From positions 930,001-994,000 of the forward strand of contig JACGZH010000011.1 of NCBI GenBank assembly GCA_014706385.1: DNA of 64,000 nt. Direction: 5' to 3'. Shown here piece after piece: positions 45,012 through 54,756 of this stretch. The stretch is from Phaffia rhodozyma (Eukaryota; Basidiomycota; Tremellomycetes; Cystofilobasidiales; Mrakiaceae). Both the position numbers and the translations under genes were made by a program. The notes below the pieces were generated by a model, which was given only the letters and a program-made list of their open reading frames with translations, ran no database searches and was not told the DNA's origin. Within the stretch, counting starts at the first letter, position 1, and every line of letters begins with the position of its first letter.

Positions 45012-45987
45012 ATGGCAGACGAGATTCAGCAGTACGAGTATCAGTGAGCAGCATCCTTTGGATTCCGTTGTTTCCTTTTCCGTCCATTTCTTATACATTG
45101 ATTCTCATTCATTTGTCTTTACTCTTTCGGAAATAGACTCTCCCAAGTCAAGATCGCCCTCTCGGCAGATCCATCCAACGCCGAACTACAAGGCTTGGAG
45201 TCTGAGCTTCAAGAGCTCATCGATCTCACAAAGGCTGCTTATGCCCCTCCTCCTCCTCCCCCTTCTGCCCCTGCTCCTTCTTCATCTCTGTCTTCCGCGA
45301 AAGTAGCAGCCTCTTCCTCCACATCCGCACCAGCATCATCCTCAAAGTCCACACCGGTAGAGTCGAACTCCTCGACAACGACCGGTGTGGAACCACCGGT
45401 GACGGCTTCCCAGTTCAAAGTCTCTGACTTTGTACTCGCGAAGTATACCGATGGCTCATTCTACCCGGCAAAAATCCTCTCTCAGTCCGGTCCGGCAGGC
45501 AACCCAATCTACACTGTGCTATATACCTCTTACGCGTCATCCCCACCTTCGACCATTCCTCTCTCGTCGCTGAAGCCTCTGCCGGCAAGCCAAAAGCGAA
45601 AGGCCGAAGAAAAATTCAAGGAGGAGAATGAAAAAGAGCGTAAAAAAGTAAAAAACGAAAAGTGGAAAGAGATCAAGAAGGTTAAGAACGAGGAGCAAAT
45701 CAAGAAGCAGTCGAGCTGGCAGGCATTCGGTCAGAAGGCCAAGAAGAAGGGCGTCAAAGTCGCCGGCCTTGACGGCTCGAGCATCTTCAAGACCCCAGAT
45801 GCCGTCAACGGAAAAGGTAAGTGCTCAGAGAAGTTATCTTCCCGATACATATGCATATGTATCTACACAGCTGACATGTTTGGATCGCCTTTCTTCGTCG
45901 CTAGTTGGCGTTGTCGGATCCGGTAGAGGGATGACTGAGTATTCATCTCGGGAAAAGCATAAATTCGCTCCTAAGGACGACGAGTAG
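45012..45987 (+). CDS. SPF30/SMNDC1-type Tudor splicing factor
   Basis: Three exons fit in phase: 45012-45043, 45137-45816 and 45905-45987, giving 264 aa. The N-terminal coiled coil (MADEIQQYEYQLSQVKIAL, then ELQELIDLTKAAY) matches the start of SPF30. A Pro/Ser-rich linker leads to a Tudor-like barrel: FKVSDFVLAKYTDGSFYPAKI and YTVLYTSYASSPPSTIPLSSL. A Lys/Glu-rich helix follows, then WQAFGQKAKKKG, SIFKTPDAVNGKVGVVGSG and MTEYSSREKHKF, which are the C-terminal hallmarks of the family. SPF30 binds symmetrically dimethylated arginine on Sm proteins and is needed for tri-snRNP joining during spliceosome assembly in the nucleus. Length is close to the animal proteins (about 240 aa). It may act in the same pathway as the SRPK at 7-10 kb. 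Confidence 0.88.
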
Positions 45988-46934
45988 GCTAGGCATTCAT
46001 AGACGTAGGTTTGCTTGATTTCTTTCATTGTTTGTCTTCGTCTCTTTCTGTTCTTGCCATCTATCTTGCTCTTCTCCCTGCCATCCATCTTTCATCGCTT
46101 CTCTCTTTCGTGTTCTGTCCCGGACGAAAGTATTCAGTTAGAGGGTATTCTCCCGACGGATCTCTCTCCCTTTGGCTTTGAAATCAGAACGCCAGATACG
46201 GTACTCCTCTTCAGGGAAAGAAAAAGGATAAGCGATCAGCCTTTTTGTCTTTTTTCATCCCTCAGACACGTCTGTGTTTGTTGCGTCATTTAGAGAACTG
46301 ATCAGGATCGCGTGCCCTTCCGTCTTCCCTTCCCTTCCCTTCTTCCATCAGTCGACCGTGACATCTTCTTTTCGTCTTAGATTCACTCCTGCTTTCGTTC
46401 CTTTCTGTTCTCCTCATTTGTGTTTTCGAGATCTCTGATTCTGACATTGTTGTGTTTTTTCTTCTTTTCTGCTTTCTCTCATCTGCTCTTCCTCCTGAGT
46501 AGAAGCCACGTCTATCTCCATTCCTCCCCATCTGAACGAAGGCCAACTATCGTGTTTTATCTGCTGTGATCTGTCTTCGATTACTTTTGGACGCGTTTAT
46601 CCTGTATCATATATAAATGAATTTTACATTGTGTTTGCTGCAAGACGAGTGTACATGTTGGGAAGACAATGCCTCGCCCAGCCTGACGTGTAACCCTAGC
46701 CAATCGTTTCTTCCGCCCAACCCAACTTTTTCTCCTTTTTCGCCTTCTAAGTCGTTCATCTGTCCATCATTCAAACAGCCAGCACGAGACCGGTTCAGAT
46801 TCCTCATACCAGGATTGCTTTCATCCTTCAGTTAGAACTGTAGACAGGCAGAACAGTCGGACCCTCTACGCCTATTTCTTCCTCCTTTCAAACACAGAAA
46901 AAGTAACAAACGGACAGTCGACGATCAAACAGCC
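45988..46934. other. Pyrimidine-rich intergenic region, no gene seen
   Basis: This separates two genes on the same strand. Much of 46010-46560 is C/T-rich on the + strand. Frames on the minus strand here are basic and low-complexity by-products. I see no gene. Confidence 0.55.
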
Positions 46935-48687
46935 ATGGCTTCTCCTCTCCGAACCCTCCGTCGAGGTCTCTTTTTCCCTTCTTCATCCTGTGCCACTACC
47001 TCTTCTTCTTTTTCGGCCTTTTCATCCTCTTCAAGCTCTCGAAGAGCAATCTCTTCTACCAGACTATCCTACGCTTCTTCTGCCGAACCTACGCCGGCTT
47101 CATCTGAGACGGCACAGACGGCTCTGGCCCGACCGGAAGGATCGAGGATCGGGTCGTTCGACATCTGGTCTGACAGAGACGTCGATGGATTTTTAAGTGC
47201 ACGAAGCGTCAAGGTTCGTTTTGTCCTCTTGCTCATGTTATTCCTCTGGTATTTTTGTTCCTCGAGAGAGTGGGGTTTCTTGCACTTTCTCTCTTCGTCC
47301 TTCACCTTTCATCCTTTTCGCTCTCGACGAGGCAAAACCTAATTCGTTATAGAAAGTCTTATTGAGGCTGAACACAGGCTGACGAAAAGAACTTTGCTGG
47401 GCGTTTTCTTGTGTTTCATTCTTACTTCGCTCCTCTTGTGGCTATGATTTATGCCGAATGTTCTCTTATAACCAGGTTGTGGCCCATGAGTACCAACGAT
47501 ACCTTATGAGCTCCATCAAGGCTCTTCGACCTCGTACGTTTCGTTTTCCTCTGTTCTTCTAGCTTCTCTTACCTCTCTTCAGCCTGCTCTAGCTTTCTGA
47601 TCCATTTTCCCTTGCTAATTTGTTTCTAATTCGATATGGACCCCTTTTCTATTGACGCGTCTCTTTGGAACAGGTTCGTCCTCCCCTTTGCAGACGGCGA
47701 CGGTTCAGTCTTTGGTCTCCAAGACAGCGGTACCCTCATTGTCAGACAAGCCGGAGGATCAGTCTGTGGAACAGTGGACGAAGGATTGCGATCGACTGTT
47801 CAAGTTGAGTTGTGAAGCGTTGAACAACAACTTTTTCCTTAGCTCGCTTGTATGTGCTTTCTTCTTCTTCTTTAAACCTCTGCGAGCGTTGTATGTGAGC
47901 GGATAGCTCATGTTATCTCTACTATCTCCTCCTTGGCCGACAGCGAGACACATCGAAACCCGGTCAATACCCTTACCAGATCTCGAAGCATATTGTTTCA
48001 TCGTTCGGTTCAAACTCTGGCTTCGAGCAAACCCTGATCGGTACAGCTTCAGGACTTTCTTCTGACGGCTGGCTCTGGCTCGTCCAAGATCCTGCTCTCA
48101 AGGAGTCAGGTCTCGCTCTGGTGACCTCTCAGGGGGAGGGGACAATGCTTGTGTCTAACGGAAGGCTTGCCTCCAAGGCCGGATCGGACGAACGACTCGG
48201 TTTCTTGGCTAGCGGGATGGACGACCAAGGTCGAGTGTGGGGCGAGCTCGCTTCGATCGGAACCGTCGGGGTAGCTGATCAACAGGATGCTGACACCTTC
48301 AGCGAAAAGAGCCCGGTTGAGCAGGATACGATAGAGGGCAACGAGGCCGAAGAGGGTTCTCCGTCATCATCATCATCATCGCCTTCGTCTTCGACGACTC
48401 CGTCGATTTACGATCTTCCTCCGATCTGGCAAGAGCTCGAGTCGTCTACTCCTACAAATGCGCTCTCTCACGAGGATATGAGCTTCCGATCAACGATCGT
48501 TCCGTTGGCATGTATCAACTTGCACGAGCACGCCTATGTAGCCGATCATGGTGTCTGGGGAAAAGAGGCTTATGTCAAGGCCTGGTTGCGCGCTGTTGAT
48601 TGGCAGAAGGTCCAGGCCCGGTTGGTCAGGGTTCAGGCGTCGATGACGACGGACGATCAGAGCAAGGGTTACAGGCCAGACTGGTAA
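46935..48687 (+). CDS. SOD-fold mitochondrial small-subunit ribosomal protein (mS42/mS43 type)
   Basis: Four exons fit in phase: 46935-47213, 47476-47533, 47674-47849 and 47944-48687, giving 418 aa. The N-terminus (MASPLRTLRRGLFF) is an Arg/Ser-rich mitochondrial presequence. The fold is that of iron/manganese superoxide dismutase: an alpha-helical half with VVAHEYQRYLMSSIKAL and FKLSCEALNNNFFLSSL, then a C-terminal half with GFEQTLIGTASG, DGWLWLV and NLHEHAYVADHGVWGKE. Metal ligands look lost: the N-terminal NH of SOD becomes NN, and the DVWEH motif reads NLHEH. That is expected of Rsm26/Mrp1-type mitoribosomal subunits, which kept the fold as structural proteins. A Ser/Glu-rich insertion of about 60 residues lies before the last SOD block. 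I cannot say which of the two paralogues it is. Confidence 0.75.
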
Positions 48688-49159
48688 GAAGGCTTCCTCT
48701 CCTTGAGAAAGACAAAAGAGAGGGAGAGAGGCAAGGGGATTCAATGCAGGAAGTGAATATGAAACATTCAGATATATCAAGATGGTTATCCCTTTTTGTC
48801 GTCGTAACCTTGCTTTTCGGCTGTCTTGCCTTTCCTTTCGGTCATTTTTCTCATCTCTGATAGCTCTACCCATGCCCACGATATGGATGTGCTCACCGAT
48901 AATCAGGAGTTAAAAGAAAAAAGAATGAAGAAAGGATTCAGAGACTTCAACACAATAGAAGCAAGACAAGATTCGTATGAGCCGATCATTAATGACGTGG
49001 ATGACCGATGCGTCATTGTCTGATCTATATCCAGATGTTCGATGGGATGACCGAGAGCCACTATATAACTGTTCTCGTAGACACATACCCACACTCCATC
49101 CATCTCTACTGCACCATCCAACCGCGCTCTCTCATCTGTCAAAAGTTATCAAAGAAAGA
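48688..49159. promoter_or_regulatory. Intergenic region before SDR gene
   Basis: A 472-bp gap between two genes on the same strand. I see no coding signal and no clear site. Confidence 0.45.
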
Positions 49160-50487
49160 ATGTCTTCATCTAACCTTGAGTTTAACAAGATCCTCGTCAC
49201 CGGAGGTAGCGGTGGTCTCGGTCTCGCCTTCACTAAACTGTTCCTTGAAAAGGGAAAGGTTCGAATGAAATTCCCTTCTTCTTTCTTACAAAGTGATCCT
49301 CTTCGACTTATCAATATGCCCTTACTCTTGTTTCTATGCAGAAAGTGATCATCGCCGGCCGGACAGCCTCTTCGCTCGAATCTGCCAAGGAGGATCTCTC
49401 CAAGACATATTCTGGGAAGGTGTCAACCTCGCAGATCGACTTGCAAAATATCAAGCACTTTCCAGAGTACGTCGAGCAACTCTTGGCCGAGCATCCCGAT
49501 CTGGATGCCATCTGTCTCAACGCAGGAATTCAAAAGCCAATCTCATATGCTGCTCTCGAATCGACCGAGGCAGTCAAGGATATCCTTCAAGATACGGATG
49601 ACGAGATCACGACCAACATTCTAAGCGTTGTCCATCTGACGACCGTATTGATGCCTCATCTATTGAAACAGCCCAAAGCGGTTATCTGCACGGTATCCAG
49701 TGGGCTAGCTTTCGTACCCAAAGCGGGAGTACCTGTATATTGTGCTACAAAAGCGTTCATTCATTCTTGGAGTAAGTCGTTCTGAGAATCGATTGTATAT
49801 ATGCGCGCGACATTCATCGGTCGATCTGACTTGGGCTTTGGCTAACTTTACACGATCCATCCAGCTCTTTCCCTCCGATATCAGCTGGAGAAGACAAATG
49901 TTCGAGTGATCGAGGTTGCACCTCCCTTGGTTGAGTCCAAGTAAGGGTCTTATCGTTGAATCGTTCTCCAGATCTATTCGATCGACCTATTGACTGAACT
50001 TTTCTCTCCCTAACGAACCTATCTGTGTTCATTCATTTGATCTAGCTTGCACCGGTTCGTATCTCTCTGACTTTCGAGCCTTTTCTACGGACGACACTTC
50101 CTTCTTACTGATTTTAAGCTCCAATGTATCCTCTTTTTCCTTCTCTACGTCCCTGCTGTTCGTTTGTCAACAGAGATCACGATGATCCTGACAACAACAA
50201 AAAATCGAAGAACAGCGCGGCGCTAACGGTCAAGGATTTCATTACCGAGGTCGACCAGAAATGGAGTGCAGGCGACAAGGAGATTGCTGCTGGGTGAGTC
50301 TCTTCATCCAGATTGTCTGCCGTGGTGGTTGAGTGTGAAAAACAGAGAGGCTGAGAGATCGATATTGATGATGGGGCTTCGTTTGTGTGCCTACCGTGCG
50401 CGATCTTTCAGGTTTGCTGCAAATTCATCCAAGAAGTGGTATGATGCGTATGGAGAGCAACTAGAGAAGATGAACGAAGGCGTGTAG
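49160..50487 (+). CDS. Short-chain dehydrogenase/reductase (DltE-like)
   Basis: Six exons fit in phase: 49160-49258, 49342-49771, 49865-49940, 50046-50054, 50174-50293 and 50412-50487, giving 269 aa, a normal length for a classical SDR. The Rossmann motif is TGGSGGLG near residue 15; AGRTASSLE suggests an NADP-type second strand. NAG of the core is in CLNAGIQ, the catalytic Ser in TVSSG and the Tyr-x(3)-Lys pair in YCATK. The sequence VAPPLVESNLHRDHDDPDN matches the variable loop of fungal DltE-like SDRs. Exon 4 is only 9 nt (CTTGCACCG) and supplies LH and part of N and R. Substrate cannot be told from sequence. Confidence 0.9.
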
Positions 50488-50573
50488 TGGAAACAAGTTT
50501 GTAGAATGATGCCATGGTTCCAGTTTCGTATTTATGAACGGTCCAGGTGAATACGTGAGAATGGCGAGAAGAC

Positions 50574-50590
50574 AAAAAAAGTGCAAAAGA
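50574..50590 (-). terminator. RNA polymerase III terminator of tRNA-Lys
   Basis: Just 3' of the tRNA on the minus strand the sequence reads TTTTGCACTTTTTTT, giving a weak then a strong T run, the usual stop signal for RNA polymerase III. Confidence 0.75.
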
Positions 50591-50596
50591 TGAACT

Positions 50597-50691
50597 AGCC
50601 CGATGGGGGGGTCGAACCCCCAACCTTGTGATCACGTGTGTCTTCGAGAAGCCTTAAAAGTCACACGCTCTACCGATTGAGCTAACCGGGC
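50597..50691 (-). tRNA. tRNA-Lys (TTT anticodon) with intron
   Basis: The minus strand folds as a tRNA. The 7-bp acceptor stem is GCCCGGT with ATCGGGC and one G-T pair; the A box is TAGCTCAATCGGTAGAGC; the T arm is GGGGGTTCGACCCCC. The anticodon stem TGTGA pairs with TCACA. The loop reads C, TTTT, A, so the anticodon is TTT (Lys, AAA). About 22 extra bases between position 37 and the 3' side of the loop form the usual nuclear tRNA intron. Total length is 95 nt. No CCA is encoded, as expected. Confidence 0.93.
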
Positions 50692-51375
50692 GGTTGTTAT
50701 ACGAAGTCTTTTAGTATAATTATGTTGTGTTAACAAGCCACATCAGCGCGATTTCTTCTACTTCTCTTGTGGGATCATTAATCCTTGTCCAAGGAATTGA
50801 GGTAGGTAGAGGTTGCCGGTGTGTTGGCTCAAGTTCAGCTGACAAATGTAAATCTAGGTTGCCTTCTCGGGATAGTCTATTCTGTATGCAGAACGCATAA
50901 GCACGCGCAGTTGTATAAGTCTTTTCAGGTTTGTGTAAAATCGTCATGAACTGAATAGCAATATACAAGGTAACAAGAGAGAGATAGACAAGGAGGGAAA
51001 GAGGAAGAGAATAGGATAAGAGGCGAAAACCAGACGAAACGAGAAGGAAAAGTTTGAGGCAGAGTAGTGAGCAGACGGGCGAGGTGATCTACTCAACCTG
51101 CTCGACTTGTTCGTTTCTGAAGAATATTACTGAAATAAAAGGGTGAAAATGGACTTTTCGTTCTGGCACTTGTTCCCAATCAAGTCCTCACTGGTTTCCC
51201 AAATCATATACACACCACCCAGGTGTTTCAGTAAAATGGATTGAGAAACCAGGATAACAGAAGGGAAACCCGCCAGAAAATTTATAGCTCTTCGGAAAGA
51301 GAGCCTTGGGACTCCGCGCAAATAGAGGCAGGCAGATGATGTCTCAAGAAGAGATTACAAATAACAGATGAAATT

Positions 51376-51920
51376 ATGTCAAGACTGCTGAAACTCCAAC
51401 AGTTTCTTTTGTATCAAGTGTTTCTTCTCTTCTGGATGGAACACTTTCTCTCTTTTGCGCTGAGCTTCTACTCTCTCGCCCTTGCTGTTCATATCGGACG
51501 ACGCTGGGTCTACGACAGAGATGTCACGTCGGAGTTCAAGCTGGCAGTCACGCTCGGATCAATTCCGGAGAAGTATAAATACGTGGGTTTGTACGCCATC
51601 CTCCTTCTCTTTCCCCCATCAAAAAGCATCTGCCCCCACTCTGCTACGCCCAGGAGCTGCCGTCATTCTTTCTATCGGCCTTCAAAGGGTGCCACGGGGG
51701 ATCAGTAGATTTCCTCATACCAGGACATAGGAATGGACACCTGACCGCCGCTGCCTGTCTACGGACGGGAGTGGTAAGAGGTTGTTCAGTCGATAATGCC
51801 TGGTACATTCTTGAAATATTTTCCTTTCATTCTATCAAATGTTCTGCCCATATCTACTGTCTTGAAAAGTGCAAAGAAAGAAAGAAAAGCAAATCAATTA
51901 AAGTGACATACGGACATTAA
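51376..51920 (+). CDS. Doubtful two-exon ORF, unknown product
   Basis: Exons 51376-51582 and 51627-51920 can be joined in phase (donor GTGGGT, acceptor AAAAAG) to give 166 aa. The N-terminus MSRLLKLQQFLLYQVF is hydrophobic, perhaps a membrane anchor. The middle (VYDRDVTSEFKLAVTLGSIP) and the second exon (YAQELPSFFLSAFKGC, then FLIPGHRNGHLTAAACL) look somewhat protein-like. I recognise no family. The tail is basic and low in quality. It may be a small gene, a fragment or chance. Confidence 0.25.
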
Positions 51921-52140
51921 AGCGCATGGATGAACGAGACGAACCTCCGGAGGACCACACGGCCGAACGTGTGTTTTTTTTTTGTTTGCCTCGAGACCCG
52001 TTTTTCGCAATTTTTCGTAGCCTTGGGTTTTACCGTTCATCTCTCTCTCCACCCTAACACCATTCACCACAACGACAATATCACACGTAGGCTGAGAAGA
52101 AAGAGCGAGATATACACAACCATTGAAAATTCAAACGATC

Positions 52141-52934
52141 ATGTCTTCCTCGTCTAGCCCTGCTCGAATTACCGTGCTTATTTCTGGAAGCGGTCGGTCC
52201 ATTTCACCTTCACCTATTTTTCTATGACGAGAAGATCTGAATCTAATGACTTCCTCTTCTCAATCTTTCCTTTTCCTTTTTCTCTCTCTATCTTTTTCCA
52301 CTTTCTTCTCTCTTATGCTGTCTTCTTTTGTCTGCTTCTCCTCTCCTTCGAACATGAATCAAACGTAGGAAGCAACCTTCAAGCGCTACTTGACGCATCC
52401 CTTCCTGTGACCTACGTTATTTCGAACCGGTCGAAAGCCTACGGACTGACCCGAGCGGCCAACCACAACCCACCGATCCCAAGCTCGACGTTCAACCTAA
52501 AGACATACCTGAACGCAAACCCTACCCACTCCAGAAAAGAATACGATGCCGAATTATCCAGAAGAGTGGAGGCCACCAAGCCTGATCTCATCGTTCTTGC
52601 CGGATTTATGCATATCCTCTCGCCTACGTTCTTGAACCCGTTGGCAAAGATCCCGATCATCAACCTTCATCCCGCTCTCCCCGGAGCATTCGACGGAGCC
52701 GACGCGATCGGTCGGGCCTACGCCGCTTTCCAGAAAGGAGAGATCGAGAGGACGGGTGTCATGGTTCACAGGGTAGTCGAGCAGGTTGACCAAGGGGAGC
52801 CGTTGTTGGTCAGACAGGTTGAGATCTTCAAGGACCAGTCGCTTGATCAGTTGGAGGAAAAGATGCACAAGGTCGAGCATGGTATCATCGTCGAGGGCGT
52901 CAAAGTGGTATTGGCCGAGCTGGGCAAGATATAA
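52141..52934 (+). CDS. ADE8: Phosphoribosylglycinamide formyltransferase (GAR transformylase)
   Basis: Two exons fit in phase, 52141-52192 and 52369-52934, giving 205 aa, the normal length for a single-domain enzyme. It transfers a formyl group from 10-formyltetrahydrofolate to GAR, the third step of purine synthesis, in the cytosol. The phosphate loop SGSGSNLQALLD is formed across the splice junction. VLAGFMHILSP leads to the active site INLHPALPGAFDG with catalytic Asn and His; the catalytic Asp lies in EQVDQGEPLL. The sequence PALPGAFDGADA is typical of fungal rather than bacterial enzymes. A separate GART domain, as in fungi, is consistent with a stand-alone ADE8. Confidence 0.95.
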
Positions 52935-53355
52935 GTCTAAATACAGAAGAATAAAACATGGAGATTCAAAGTAGAAAAAGAAAGAAAGAGGAGATATTCT
53001 CCGGGCGGGGGGGCGTTTCTTTCCAAACTGCGAACTAGTAACACGCCTGTTGAAGCAAAGCAGAGATACAGCCACTCATCCAAAATTCTGTTCTCATTCA
53101 CTAACATGCTGGGTTGTATATGACCCTTTGCGCGAGATCATAGCAATAACTATCTAGAGGTACCCGGATTTAGAAGGCAGAAGACTGGGACGGCACAGAT
53201 CTGCACAGCCTGGATGCTGAACGCTAGATGTAAAACAGAGAGCGACACATTGATCTTTGATATAGGTTACAGCAAAAGGAATACGAGAGAAAGAGGTGCT
53301 AGCAGAACACGGAGTTGAATACATAATAGAGCTCAGACGAGTGAAAACATCAGAA
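52935..53355. other. Convergent 3' region, no gene seen
   Basis: This lies between the 3' ends of ADE8 (+) and the NSESE-repeat gene (-). I see no coding signal. Confidence 0.6.
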
Positions 53356-54206
53356 TCACTCTCGCTCGCTTTCCGAGTTGAGTTCCAGACCCTTGGAGAG
53401 GTTGACCTTCTCGACTCCGACTCGATTCTATTCACGAGGACAAAAAGAAAGAAACGAGAGAGCCGAACGATGAGTTTCTGTTTATCCAAGTATCAGAAGG
53501 ATAAAAATAAGCCAGAAGGAACGGGACGAACATCGGTATAGTTGGTCTCGGTCCCCTCAATCTCGTCTGAACTACTCTCCGAGTTCATCTGCACATCGTA
53601 CTTTGGCACTCTTCCTCTGCTCCTGCTTCTACTCCCTCCGAGCTTCCTAGGCTCGCCCGTGCTCAAACCGGCCGACCTGGCCCTTGGCGGGCTCCTGCCG
53701 GTCTTTCGATCCGCTGGCTCATCAGCCTCGGATCCAGAGTTTTGTGCAACGTAGGCCGGGATGCTGTGCTCGGCAGACTCGTGTAGCGAGGACAGTCCTC
53801 CCGGACCGTCGACCTCGCTCGCGCTCGCATCTTCCGACTCGGAATTCATCATTCTTGGTTCCAGCTTGCCCTTCTGGCTGACACGGGACCTAGATCGACT
53901 TCGAGATCCACCGAGACCTGGCTGGCCTTTGGGCGTTCGAGACCGAGACGATCGAGATCGAGGGGGATACACCTGGAGAGACGAAGGGTCCTCCTCGTCT
54001 CCCGAGTTGGGTTCGTTGAGATGAGAGGCGCTAGGCAATTGCTGCCTGCCTCGGCTGTACGCCGGAACGGCCGTCTCGGTGTCTGGCTCAAACTCGGACT
54101 CTGAGTTGACAGGAATATGTGCTGTTGCAGCGGTGTAAGCCTCGGAGGCGACGGAAGGTCTTCCTTCGGACTCGGATTCCGAATTGAGAGGAATGTTAGA
54201 TGTCAT
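53356..54206 (-). CDS. NSESE-repeat, Arg/Ser-rich protein of unknown function
   Basis: Two exons fit in phase, 54206-53532 and 53427-53356, giving 248 aa; the intron uses a GTTCGT donor and an AATAG acceptor. The protein is built around a short acidic motif, N-S-x-S-E or a close variant, found at least seven times: PLNSESESE, PVNSESEFE, PNSGDEED, MNSESEDA, QNSGSEADE, MNSESSSDE and the C-terminal LNSESERE. Between them are Arg/Ser tracts (GGSRSRSRSRV, twice in similar form) and Pro-rich segments. There are no membrane or enzyme motifs. The RS tracts could be kinase targets, perhaps of the SRPK in this window, and the motifs fit casein-kinase-2 sites; both are inference. Confidence 0.7.
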
Positions 54207-54756
54207 GGCCGGTCTAGTTAACAGTGCACGTGCCGAGAGATGGAACCAAGGTAGATGATCAGATGGGAGAAACTAGCGAGTCATCATAACAGACAATCGA
54301 CCGACAGGAACACACTAACAGGTGAGAGATCAGATGTAGCGATCGATGAACAGCAAAGGGATGGACGGGGAGAACAAGAGCAGCAGATGGACGTTGATGG
54401 ATAGAAGAAGAGAAGTAGAAAAAGGAAAGAAAAAAAAAGAGACGAGAAAACAATGGACGCCTTAAGAAGCCATCTGATGTTGACTCGTGCACAGACCGTC
54501 TGGGGCGGATGAGATGCGAGCACGGATCGCTTGGACACGTGTTCTGAGCGGTAATTGCCAATCAGGGCAGACCCAATTTAGGTGTCAGCCTTTGGCCCCA
54601 GTCTCTTTCGCTTCCCAGGCTCGGCATCAGTCTTGGCAACCGGGGGAACAGCCCATCTGGTTCGGATTACGTGGCTCTTTAAGCCGGACGTGTCTTATGT
54701 AAGCCAGAGCCGAGTTCACCGGAACAGTTCCCGCACGAACCGTTCCCATCGGTCCA
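54207..54756. other. Intergenic region, no gene seen
   Basis: A 550-bp gap between two minus-strand genes. The stretch 54400-54450 is purine-rich. I see no coding signal. Confidence 0.55.

Larger units (their letters stand above)
50488..52140. other. Intergenic region holding tRNA-Lys and a doubtful ORF
   Basis: This region separates the SDR and GAR transformylase genes. It contains the tRNA at 50597-50691 and a doubtful two-exon frame at 51376-51920, both listed separately. The rest shows no coding signal. Confidence 0.6.
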
